DNA of 6,356 nucleotides from Eubacteriales bacterium (lineage in GTDB: Bacteria; Bacillota; Clostridia; JANYKE01): positions 1 through 6,356 of the forward strand of contig JANYKE010000079.1 in the NCBI GenBank assembly GCA_025361685.1. The letters run 5' to 3'. Position 1 is the first letter of the stretch. Each line of letters opens with the position of its first letter. Of the stretch, positions 1-4,981 are shown piece by piece. The notes under the pieces were generated by a model that was given only the letters and a program-made list of their open reading frames with translations, had not been told where the DNA came from and made no database searches. A program made the position numbers and the translations under genes.

Positions 1-97
1 TGGCTGGACGGTTACAACACGAGACGGATCTCTTGCGGCACATTATGAAAACACACTTGCTGTTACTGATGGAGAAGCCGAAATATTAACACTTTAA
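1..97 (+). CDS. map: Type I methionine aminopeptidase, C-terminal end (5' partial)
   Basis: Only the last 31 codons are present; the first complete codon begins at base 2 and the stop is TAA at 95–97. The enzyme removes the initiator methionine from nascent proteins in the cytoplasm using a two-metal centre. The visible tail reads [20 protein letters not shown] followed by [11 protein letters not shown]. This matches the conserved end of type I enzymes, where the glutamate of the HYENT stretch (codon 47–49) corresponds to the last metal ligand, E235 in the E. coli enzyme. The tail ends directly after the EILTL motif, as is usual. Position just ahead of the KOW gene and infA is the standard Firmicutes arrangement, so map is probably co-transcribed with them. 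The N-terminal region and the other metal ligands lie outside the window. Confidence 0.93.
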   Translation, partial: GWTVTTRDGSLAAHYENTLAVTDGEAEILTL

Positions 98-108
98 TTG
101 TGGAATAT

Positions 109-117
109 AGGAGAGGT
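109..117 (+). promoter_or_regulatory. Shine-Dalgarno site that sets the KOW-gene start
   Basis: The purine run AGGAGAGGT lies 7 bases ahead of a TTG codon at 125. It falls downstream of the earlier in-frame TTG at 98, which directly abuts the map stop and has no good ribosome binding site. The spacing therefore favours TTG 125 as the true start. Confidence 0.75.
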
Positions 118-124
118 AAAAAAG

Positions 125-409
125 TTGAAAGCTAACAATGAAATTAATCTAGAAGTCGGTCAAATAGTCATATCGACTGCAGGAAGAGATTGCGGAAGCA
201 AAATGATTGTTGTGGCTTTAGTGGATGCGGAATATGTCATGCTGATTGATGGTAAGGCACGGCCGGTGGAAAATCCAAAGAAGAAAAAGTTTAAGCATGT
301 TAGGGCGATAGGTGAATATGCAGAGGCAATTCGTGATAAACTAGAAAATGGCATGTCTTTGACAAATTCTGAGGTTCAAAAAATAATTCTAAGTAAGGAA
401 GGTGAGTAG
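125..409 (+). CDS. Small KOW-domain RNA-binding protein, L14e-like
   Basis: The product has 94 residues from a TTG start. It resembles the KOW/L14e-type small proteins commonly found between map and infA in Firmicutes (B. subtilis has ybzG at this position, from memory). An SH3-like KOW fold is suggested by [16 protein letters not shown] at residues 11–26, with the GRD-x-G-S/K turn typical of L14e-like proteins. It continues through [19 protein letters not shown] (residues 37–55) to KHV. The Lys-rich stretch at 52–57 would suit RNA contact. The C-terminal third (about 60–94) is polar, probably helical and less conserved. Such proteins are presumed to bind rRNA or the ribosome, but no precise role is established that I know of. 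The stop is one base before the infA start, so translational coupling is likely. The domain call is firm; the function is inferred. Confidence 0.85.
   Translation: MKANNEINLEVGQIVISTAGRDCGSKMIVVALVDAEYVMLIDGKARPVENPKKKKFKHVRAIGEYAEAIRDKLENGMSLTNSEVQKIILSKEGE
399..406 (+). promoter_or_regulatory. infA ribosome binding site inside the KOW-gene end
   Basis: The stretch AAGGTGAG ends 4 bases before TTG 411 and lies inside the last codons of the KOW gene. It supports TTG 411 rather than GTG 402, which is itself part of the site, as the start. It also suggests translational coupling between the two genes. Confidence 0.65.
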
Positions 410-410
410 G

Positions 411-641
411 TTGGCTAAGGAAGATGTAATTGAAGTCATTGGGACAGTTGTTGAGGCGTTGCCAAATGCTGTGTTTCAAGTTGAACTTGAAAATGGACAC
501 AAGGTTCTGTCACATATTTCAGGAAAGTTAAGAATGCACTATATTAAAATTCTTCCCGGAGACAAGGTGACCGTTGAACTTTCACCTTACGACCTGACTC
601 GTGGGAGAATAACTTGGAGAGGCAAGAAGACCGAGGCATAA
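411..641 (+). CDS. infA: Translation initiation factor IF-1
   Basis: IF-1 is a single S1/OB-fold protein that occupies the 30S A site during initiation and works with IF-2 and IF-3. The 76-residue product begins [20 protein letters not shown] and contains the family hallmarks LENGH (26–30), HISGK (35–39) and [13 protein letters not shown] (41–53), then [13 protein letters not shown] (58–70). It is about four residues longer than the usual 72 because of a GKKTEA tail after the canonical end. The start is taken as TTG 411 because the conserved family start is MAKED. A GTG three codons upstream (402) would add only Met-Ser-Arg and overlap the previous gene. The ribosome binding purines (399–406) overlap the end of the KOW gene. 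This is the last gene before a gap carrying a promoter. Confidence 0.97.
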   Translation: MAKEDVIEVIGTVVEALPNAVFQVELENGHKVLSHISGKLRMHYIKILPGDKVTVELSPYDLTRGRITWRGKKTEA

Positions 642-658
642 ATATTTTTTTAAAAGAC

Positions 659-687
659 TTGCAATGCATTGGCAAAAGGTGTAAAAT
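659..687 (+). promoter_or_regulatory. Predicted sigma-A promoter upstream of rpmJ
   Basis: A -35-like TTGCAA (659–664) and a -10-like TAAAAT (682–687) are separated by exactly 17 bases. Each box differs from consensus (TTGACA, TATAAT) at two or fewer positions that matter. The site lies in the 113-base gap after infA, preceded by a T/A-rich stretch (641–655). Transcription would start near 694, giving a leader of about 60 bases before rpmJ. This would let rpmJ and the alpha-operon genes be expressed independently of the upstream spc genes. The -35 box sits within a short palindrome, described in the findings. It is predicted from sequence only. Confidence 0.6.
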
Positions 688-754
688 ATGTTGGTATCTG
701 TCTTAGGTACAGTAACACTTAAAGTTTGAACAGATTGTAATGGGGGACACATTA

Positions 755-868
755 ATGAAAGTAAGATCTTCAGTAAAAAAGATTTGTGAGAAGTGCAAAG
801 TTATTAAGAGAAAAGGAAGAATAATGGTTATCTGCGAGAATCCCAAACACAAGCAACGCCAGGGATAA
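755..868 (+). CDS. rpmJ: 50S ribosomal protein L36
   Basis: This is a 37-residue zinc-ribbon protein of the large ribosomal subunit, with start ATG 755 and stop TAA 866–868. The translation begins [20 protein letters not shown] and ends with [11 protein letters not shown]. Length and sequence match the family exactly. All four zinc ligands are present: C11, C14, C27 and H32. It is therefore the zinc-binding form, not the cysteine-free paralogue that many bacteria induce under zinc limitation. L36 binds 23S rRNA near the L7/L12 stalk base and helps order local rRNA. A G-rich ribosome binding site (GGGGGA, 742–747) sits 7 bases ahead. It lies between infA and rpsM, the usual place, and is probably the first gene of a transcript from the promoter at 659–687. 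Confidence 0.96.
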   Translation: MKVRSSVKKICEKCKVIKRKGRIMVICENPKHKQRQG

Positions 869-893
869 ACAGTATATTATTCTAATTTTTCAT

Positions 894-922
894 TTGATGT
901 TGGGGCGGCTGATTGGTAATAT
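894..922 (+). promoter_or_regulatory. Possible weak promoter upstream of rpsM
   Basis: TTGATG (894–899) and TAATAT (917–922) are 17 bases apart in the 117-base rpmJ–rpsM gap. Each hexamer matches the sigma-A consensus at four of six positions. In AT-rich DNA such a match can arise by chance, so this is only a candidate. Confidence 0.25.
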
Positions 923-948
923 CACCTGACAGAAGATGATAAAATATA

Positions 949-980
949 ACAACAAAAATGTGAATTATCGGAGGTGTTGT
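949..980 (+). promoter_or_regulatory. Possible hairpin enclosing the rpsM ribosome binding site
   Basis: ACAACA (949–954) is the exact reverse complement of TGTTGT (975–980). Pairing would form a 6-bp stem with a 20-base loop. The loop holds the Shine-Dalgarno core GGAGG (970–974), and the rpsM start codon follows 5 bases after the stem. Only two pairs are G-C and the loop is large, so stability is marginal. The position resembles where S4 represses the E. coli alpha operon, but homology to that pseudoknot is not shown. Confidence 0.2.
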
Positions 981-985
981 AGAAG

Positions 986-1354
986 ATGGCTCGTATTTCA
1001 GGAGTAGATCTTCCAAGAGAAAAAAGAGTTGAAATCGGTTTGACCTATATTTTTGGTATAGGCAGAACTTCGTCTAACAAAATTTTGAGTAGCCTCGGAA
1101 TTAACCCCGACACAAGAGTCAGGGATTTGAACGACGATGAAGTCAACGCGATCAGAGACAAGATTGAGAAAGAATTTCAAGTCGAAGGCGATCGTAGAAG
1201 AGAGATTGCATTAAATATCAAACGACTTATGGAAAATGGCTGCTATGTTGGCAGAAGACATAAGGCAGGTTTGCCGGTAAGAGGACAAAGGACCAAGACA
1301 AATGCAAGAACAAGAAAAGGTCCGACAAGAATGGCAGTTAAGAAAAAGAAGTAG
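986..1354 (+). CDS. rpsM: 30S ribosomal protein S13
   Basis: S13 lies in the head of the small subunit, where it contacts 16S rRNA helices, S19, the 50S subunit through intersubunit bridges, and the P-site tRNA with its C-terminal tail. The product has 122 residues, normal for the family. It starts [20 protein letters not shown], has the helix-two-turn-helix region with [14 protein letters not shown] (21–34), and ends in the basic [19 protein letters not shown] stretch (95–113) plus a Lys-rich tail. Two positions in [11 protein letters not shown] (85–95) differ from the usual GCYRG-x-RHRRG pattern: V88 and A94 replace arginines, while R90 adds one. A strong GGAGGTG site (970–976) precedes ATG 986. 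It is the first of five closely spaced alpha-operon genes, with rpsK 16 bases downstream. Confidence 0.97.
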   Translation: MARISGVDLPREKRVEIGLTYIFGIGRTSSNKILSSLGINPDTRVRDLNDDEVNAIRDKIEKEFQVEGDRRREIALNIKRLMENGCYVGRRHKAGLPVRGQRTKTNARTRKGPTRMAVKKKK

Positions 1355-1370
1355 GGGGTAAACATAGCAA

Positions 1371-1769
1371 ATGTCAGCAAAAGCAGGTGTAAGAAGAAGC
1401 GTCAGAAAAAGGGAACGTAAGAATATTGAAAATGGAGCTGTTCATATTCGTTCAACTTTTAATAATACAATAGTAACGATAACTGATACAGCAGGCAACA
1501 CTATTTCGTGGGCCAGTGCCGGAGGATTGGGATTTAAAGGTTCCAGAAAGAGCACTCCATTTGCAGCACAGATGGCTGCAGAAAGCGCAACGAAAGCAGC
1601 AATGGAACATGGACTTAAGAATGTTGAGGTTTATGTAAAAGGACCGGGCGCCGGAAGAGAAGCTGCTATTCGTGCATTACAGACAGCAGGGCTCGAGGTA
1701 AGTCTAATTAAAGATGTTACTCCGATTCCGCACAACGGCTGCAGGCCGCCAAAGAGAAGAAGAGTCTAG
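1371..1769 (+). CDS. rpsK: 30S ribosomal protein S11
   Basis: S11 forms part of the 30S platform, binding 16S rRNA with S6, S18 and S21 near the mRNA exit and the Shine-Dalgarno helix. The 132-residue product is of normal length. Family hallmarks are [15 protein letters not shown] (25–39), [20 protein letters not shown] (45–64), [16 protein letters not shown] (87–102) and the invariant end [12 protein letters not shown] (121–132). The Asn-Gly at 122–123 matches the site that becomes isoaspartate in E. coli S11 (N119). The basic N-terminus (about 1–20) is typical. ATG 1371 is preceded by AGGGGGT (1353–1359), overlapping the end of rpsM. The stop TAG (1767–1769) overlaps the ribosome binding site of rpsD. 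Confidence 0.97.
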   Translation: MSAKAGVRRSVRKRERKNIENGAVHIRSTFNNTIVTITDTAGNTISWASAGGLGFKGSRKSTPFAAQMAAESATKAAMEHGLKNVEVYVKGPGAGREAAIRALQTAGLEVSLIKDVTPIPHNGCRPPKRRRV

Positions 1770-1784
1770 GAGGAGATTGATAAT

Positions 1785-2411
1785 ATGGCAAGATATACAG
1801 GAGCATGTTGCAGACTTTGCCGCAGAGAGGGACAGAAATTGTTCCTTAAAGGCGAGAGATGCTATACCGATAGATGTGCACTTCAAAGAAGAGCATATGC
1901 GCCGGGACAGCACGGTCAGCAAAAGAAAAAGATGTCAGAGTACGGACTTCAGCTTCGCGAGAAACAGAAGGCCAGAAGATTCTATGGCATTTTAGAAAGT
2001 CAGTTTGAAAAGTATTTCGAAATGGCTGCAAGCAAAAAAGGTGTTACAGGCGAAAATCTATTGCAAATTCTTGAAACAAGATTGGATAATGTTGTTTATA
2101 GAATGGGATTGGCGACCTCCAGAGCTGAAGCAAGACAGCTTGTTACTCATGGTCATTTCACCGTTAACGGCAAGCACGTTAACATTCCGTCATACTTAGT
2201 TACTATAGGGGAAGTAATAGGAGTCAAAGATAAGAGCAAGTCATCTGTTAAGTTTAAAGAAATTGATGAAGTTGCAGGAGCAAGAGTTGTTCCTGAGTGG
2301 CTGAGTTTTGATTCCGAAAACTTGATTGGAAAAGTTGTTGCGCTCCCGGCAAGAGACCAGATCGATTTGCAAGTTGAAGAGCATCTTATCGTTGAGTTGT
2401 ATTCAAAGTAG
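1785..2411 (+). CDS. rpsD: 30S ribosomal protein S4 (zinc-binding form)
   Basis: S4 is a primary 16S rRNA binder that nucleates 30S assembly, lines the mRNA entry site and influences decoding accuracy. The product has 208 residues, the usual length. The N-terminal domain has a four-cysteine zinc site: C9, C12, C26 and C31. This is the C+ form found, for example, in Thermus. The S4 RNA-binding domain occupies about 98–160, with [20 protein letters not shown] (97–116) and a [13 protein letters not shown] stretch. The end [20 protein letters not shown] is typical. An AGGAGGAG site (1768–1775) overlaps the rpsK stop. Its place between rpsK and rpoA follows the clostridial and E. coli order; B. 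subtilis keeps rpsD elsewhere. In several bacteria S4 represses its own operon, so regulation acting in the gaps before rpsM or rpoA is possible but not shown here. Confidence 0.97.
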   Translation: MARYTGACCRLCRREGQKLFLKGERCYTDRCALQRRAYAPGQHGQQKKKMSEYGLQLREKQKARRFYGILESQFEKYFEMAASKKGVTGENLLQILETRLDNVVYRMGLATSRAEARQLVTHGHFTVNGKHVNIPSYLVTIGEVIGVKDKSKSSVKFKEIDEVAGARVVPEWLSFDSENLIGKVVALPARDQIDLQVEEHLIVELYSK

Positions 2412-2421
2412 TCTCTATTAG

Positions 2422-2446
2422 TTTTGTAAACCAATATTTTACAAAA
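2422..2446 (+). promoter_or_regulatory. AT-rich hairpin in the rpsD–rpoA gap
   Basis: TTTTGTAAA (2422–2430) and TTTACAAAA (2438–2446) are perfect inverted repeats that can form a 9-bp stem with the 7-base loop CCAATAT. The stem has only one G-C pair and is followed by AAGATAATT, not a U-tract, so it does not look like an intrinsic terminator. It sits 11 bases before the rpoA ribosome binding site (2458–2464). It could be an RNA-processing or stability element, or merely AT-rich chance. Confidence 0.4.
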
Positions 2447-2472
2447 AAGATAATTAAGGGAGGAAATAGTGT

Positions 2473-3423
2473 ATGATAGAGTCAGAAAGACCAAAAATAC
2501 AATGCATTTTTCTGGATCCAAAAGGAACACATGGTAAATTTACCGTAGAACCTCTTGACAGAGGATATGGACATACAATAGGTAATGCATTAAGAAGAGT
2601 TCTGTTATCGTCATTACAAGGAACAGCAGTTACATCAATGAAGATAGACGGAGCATTGCATGAATTTACAACAATACCGGGCGTTAAAGAGGACGTTACA
2701 GAAATAGCTCTAAACTTAAAGGGCTTGATATTTAAGCTAGAGGGCGACCAAGTGAAGACTGCATACATCGACGCAGACAAAGAAGGAAATGTAACGGCAG
2801 CAGATATTAAGGCTGATAGTGATATTGAGATTGTTAACGGTGATATGCATATTGCAACATTAAATAATAAAGCAAGGCTGCACATTGAATTAACACTTGA
2901 AAGAGGCGAAGGATATGTTCCGTTGGAGCAGAATAAGCAGCGTCATCAGGATATCGGAGTAATTCCGATGGATTCAATATTTACGCCGGTTAAGAAGGTT
3001 AATTATACGGTTGAGAATACTCGTGTCGGACAGTTTACTGAATTTGACAAACTAACATTTGAAATTTGGACAGATGGTACCATTTCACCGGAAGAGTCCT
3101 TAAGCTCAGCAGCTAAGATACTTGGATCACATCTTAATCTGTTTGTCGGACTTACCGAAGTGGTTAGTGAAACTGAGGTTGTTGTTGAGGGTAAGCTGTC
3201 TGAAAAAGAAAGACTGCTCGAAACAACTATTGAAGAACTTGATCTATCGGTTAGATCTTACAACTGTCTTAAGAGAGCGGCGATATCAAATGTTCGTGAT
3301 CTTCTTGACAAGTCTGAGGATGAGATGATCAAAATCAGAAACATGGGTAAGAAATCGCTTGAAGAAGTAATTAACAAAGTTCAAGAATTAGGACTGGCTC
3401 TAAAGGCAGTCGAAGAAGAGTAG
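2473..3423 (+). CDS. rpoA: DNA-directed RNA polymerase subunit alpha
   Basis: Alpha dimerises to nucleate polymerase assembly through its N-terminal domain. Its C-terminal domain contacts UP-element DNA and activators. The 316-residue product is of normal Firmicutes length. The assembly motif [20 protein letters not shown] is at 27–46. The region [21 protein letters not shown] and [15 protein letters not shown] are also typical of the N-terminal domain. An acidic linker (about 228–245) leads to the C-terminal domain with [12 protein letters not shown] (258–269) and [11 protein letters not shown] (288–298). The DNA-contacting residues are conserved: R261, N264, C265, G292, K294 and S295 match E. 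coli R265, N268, C269, G296, K298 and S299 at a constant offset of four. GGGAGGA (2458–2464) lies 8 bases before ATG 2473. A 61-base gap with a hairpin separates it from rpsD; rplQ follows after 19 bases. Confidence 0.98.
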   Translation: MIESERPKIQCIFLDPKGTHGKFTVEPLDRGYGHTIGNALRRVLLSSLQGTAVTSMKIDGALHEFTTIPGVKEDVTEIALNLKGLIFKLEGDQVKTAYIDADKEGNVTAADIKADSDIEIVNGDMHIATLNNKARLHIELTLERGEGYVPLEQNKQRHQDIGVIPMDSIFTPVKKVNYTVENTRVGQFTEFDKLTFEIWTDGTISPEESLSSAAKILGSHLNLFVGLTEVVSETEVVVEGKLSEKERLLETTIEELDLSVRSYNCLKRAAISNVRDLLDKSEDEMIKIRNMGKKSLEEVINKVQELGLALKAVEEE

Positions 3424-3442
3424 AAAGGTGGATGTATTTTAA

Positions 3443-3967
3443 ATGGCTACGCAAAGAAAACTCTCACGTCCTACAGATCAAAGAAAGGCATTGCTTAGAG
3501 GTCAGGTAACTTCACTTCTATGGCATGGCCGTATTACAACGACTGAGACAAGGGCAAAAGAGATAAGAAAGATTGCAGAAAAAATTATTTCTGATGCTGT
3601 TAACGAAGTTGACAACTTTACTTCGTCAACGAAGAAAGTGAGCAGAGCAAAAGTTGATCCAAAAGGACAGAAGGTTCTTACAACAAAAAAGTCAAAGAAT
3701 GATAATGAATATAAAGTTGTTGAAAGAGAGATTACTGAAACTCTTAAAACGGTTGACTCACCTGCAAGACTTCATGCTAGAAGAAAAGCTATTGATGTGT
3801 TATATCGTGCAAAAGATAAAAAGGGCGAAAACATCAATATTGCCAATAAGCTGTTTGATGAGATTGCAATTAAGTACAAGGACAGAAGCGGCGGATATAC
3901 AAGGATGTACAAGCTAGGACCTCGAAGAGGCGATGCTGCCGAAATGGTAGTAATTGAACTTGTATAA
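3443..3967 (+). CDS. rplQ: 50S ribosomal protein L17, long form with an internal insertion
   Basis: L17 binds 23S rRNA on the solvent side of the large subunit near the polypeptide exit tunnel. The product has 174 residues against about 115–130 for the usual bacterial protein. The N-terminal core RKLSRPTDQRKALLRGQ (5–21) and RITTTETRAKEIRKIAEKII (30–49) is canonical. The end LHARRKAIDVLY (110–121), KLFDEIAIKYKDRSGGYTRM and LGPRRGDAAEMVVIELV also match closely. The extra length is a Lys-rich segment at about residues 54–106, placed where B. subtilis L17 has a short loop ahead of its LHARR motif. I recall similarly long L17 proteins in several Clostridia, so this is probably lineage-typical rather than an error; both flanks stay in one frame. 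A purine-rich site (3424–3431) precedes ATG 3443 with rather long spacing of 11 bases. A terminator follows. Confidence 0.96.
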   Translation: MATQRKLSRPTDQRKALLRGQVTSLLWHGRITTTETRAKEIRKIAEKIISDAVNEVDNFTSSTKKVSRAKVDPKGQKVLTTKKSKNDNEYKVVEREITETLKTVDSPARLHARRKAIDVLYRAKDKKGENINIANKLFDEIAIKYKDRSGGYTRMYKLGPRRGDAAEMVVIELV

Positions 3968-4001
3968 GCAAGGTCATAATAACGATTAAAGAATATTACT
4001 T

Positions 4002-4065
4002 TATAAATCAGAAGAGACCGAGCTATCGGTCTTTTCTACTATAAATCAGATAATTCGCTAAATCA
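4002..4065 (+). repeat. Short direct repeats flanking the terminator
   Basis: TATAAATCAGA occurs at 4002–4012 and again at 4040–4050, either side of the terminator hairpin. The shorter core TAAATCA occurs a third time at 4059–4065. Core starts are 38 and 17 bases apart. The copies lie ahead of ecfA1 and could be binding sites, a duplication scar, or chance in AT-rich sequence. No convincing promoter could be placed among them. Confidence 0.45.
4010..4037 (+). terminator. Intrinsic terminator after rplQ
   Basis: The core stem GACCGA (4016–4021) pairs with TCGGTC (4026–4031) around the loop GCTA, followed by TTTTCT (4032–4037). The A/G-rich bases before the stem (4010–4015) can pair with that T-rich run, extending the helix to 12 bp with one G·U wobble, so the structure might also work on the opposite strand. 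It begins 43 bases after the rplQ stop. It should end most transcripts of the ribosomal operon, with any readthrough reaching the ECF genes. The T run is short (four T's, then CT), so termination may be partial. Confidence 0.8.
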
Positions 4066-4082
4066 AATACTCATTTTCAATG

Positions 4083-4089
4083 AAGGGAG
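4083..4089 (+). promoter_or_regulatory. ecfA1 ribosome binding site with short spacing
   Basis: AAGGGAG ends only 4 bases before ATG 4094, shorter than the usual 5–9. An ATG at 4080 is out of frame and no better in-frame start is visible, so ATG 4094 is retained. The tight spacing may limit translation of the ECF genes. Confidence 0.55.
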
Positions 4090-4093
4090 TCCG

Positions 4094-4981
4094 ATGGATT
4101 ACAAAAACATTTTTATCAATGCTGATAATATTTCATTCAGTTACAAGCAGATGCATGATGAAGAGCCATCACGTAAAGACGTTAAGGCACTTGACAATGT
4201 TAGTCTGAAGATTGATAAGGGACAGTTTGTTGTGATGCTCGGAAGAAACGGCTCTGGGAAGTCAACATTTGCCAAGCATATAAATGGTTTACTCGAACCT
4301 GACATCGGTATAGTAACGATTGCAGGTCTTGACACAAAAGATTACGAACACATCTGGGATATTCGCAGAATGGTTGGCATGGTATTTCAAAACCCGGACA
4401 ATCAAATTGTTGGAACAACAGTTGAAGAAGATCTTGCATTTGGTATGGAGAACATCGGAATTGAAACATCCGAAATGCGTGAGAGAATTATTGATGCAGC
4501 AAAAACTGTTGACATGAGCGATTATTTGGAGAAGGCTCCGTCAATGCTTTCGGGCGGACAAAAGCAGAGAGTTGCTATTGCCGGAATTCTTGCAATGAGA
4601 CCGGAATGTATAGTGCTTGACGAGGCAACTGCAATGCTTGATCCAGTCGGAAGAGAAGAAGTATTACGCGTTGTTAAAATTCTCAACAAGCAAGAAAACA
4701 TTACAATAATTCATATTACGCATCATATGGAAGAAGCCTGCGATGCTGACAGGGTTATAGTTTTAGACGAAGGCAGAATTGTTTCTGATGGGACTCCGCA
4801 TGAAGTTTTTGCTAATGCAAAATCGATAAAGAAAGCAGGACTTGCTCTTCCGCAGATTAATGAAGTGTTTGCACAGCTAAGAGAAATGGGAGTCGAAATG
4901 CAAGGAGATATTATTTCAATTGATGAAGCAAGCGAAGTTTTTGCCAGAGCTATTAATGAAAAAAAAGGTGACGGTCAATGA
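4094..4981 (+). CDS. ecfA1: ECF transporter ATPase EcfA1
   Basis: This is one of the two cytoplasmic ABC ATPases that power group II ECF importers; with EcfA2 it forms a heterodimer docked on EcfT. The product has 295 residues. Motifs in order are Walker A GRNGSGKST (50–58), Q-loop Q99 in VFQNPDNQIVG, signature LSGGQ (152–156), Walker B CIVLDE (172–177) with catalytic E177, D-loop MLDP (181–184) and switch histidine H210 in HITHHMEEA. DEAT rather than DEPA after Walker B, and NPDNQIVGTTVEEDLAFG after the Q-loop, are the marks of EcfA1 as opposed to EcfA2. A C-terminal extension of about 65 residues follows the ATPase core, as in this family. The insertion at about 20–29 (MHDEEPSRKD) is charged. 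Its stop overlaps the ecfA2 start. The corresponding B. subtilis gene is ybxA. Confidence 0.95.
   Translation: MDYKNIFINADNISFSYKQMHDEEPSRKDVKALDNVSLKIDKGQFVVMLGRNGSGKSTFAKHINGLLEPDIGIVTIAGLDTKDYEHIWDIRRMVGMVFQNPDNQIVGTTVEEDLAFGMENIGIETSEMRERIIDAAKTVDMSDYLEKAPSMLSGGQKQRVAIAGILAMRPECIVLDEATAMLDPVGREEVLRVVKILNKQENITIIHITHHMEEACDADRVIVLDEGRIVSDGTPHEVFANAKSIKKAGLALPQINEVFAQLREMGVEMQGDIISIDEASEVFARAINEKKGDGQ

Noticed and set aside
98..124. Upstream TTG start that would lengthen the KOW protein by nine residues
   Set aside because: It directly abuts the map stop without a suitable ribosome binding site, whereas TTG 125 has a well-spaced AGGAGAGG.
402..410. GTG start for infA, adding three residues
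   Set aside because: It would overlap the KOW gene and depart from the conserved MAKED start; the GTG is itself part of the ribosome binding purines.
914..927. Near-palindrome GGTAATATCACC before rpsM as an operator
   Set aside because: It is only 12 bases with two mismatched positions, and nothing else around it supports it.
913..945. Promoter pair TTGGTA (913) and TAAAAT (940) before rpsM
   Set aside because: The spacing is 21 bases, too long for a standard sigma-A promoter.
1714..1995. 93-codon + strand frame overlapping rpsK and rpsD
   Set aside because: It is a shifted reading of two certain ribosomal protein genes and has an Arg/Glu-rich composition typical of a shadow frame.
2422..2446. 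Reading the rpsD–rpoA hairpin as an intrinsic terminator
   Set aside because: There is only one G-C pair and no T-run after it, and terminating before rpoA within this operon is implausible.
2153..2530. 125-codon open frame on the minus strand
   Set aside because: It overlaps the end of rpsD and the start of rpoA in antisense, with low-complexity Ser/Thr/Leu composition and no ribosome binding site that I could see.
2454..2885. 143-codon open frame on the minus strand
   Set aside because: It lies antisense to the start of rpoA, resembles no family I know, and is explained by the coding constraints of the real gene.
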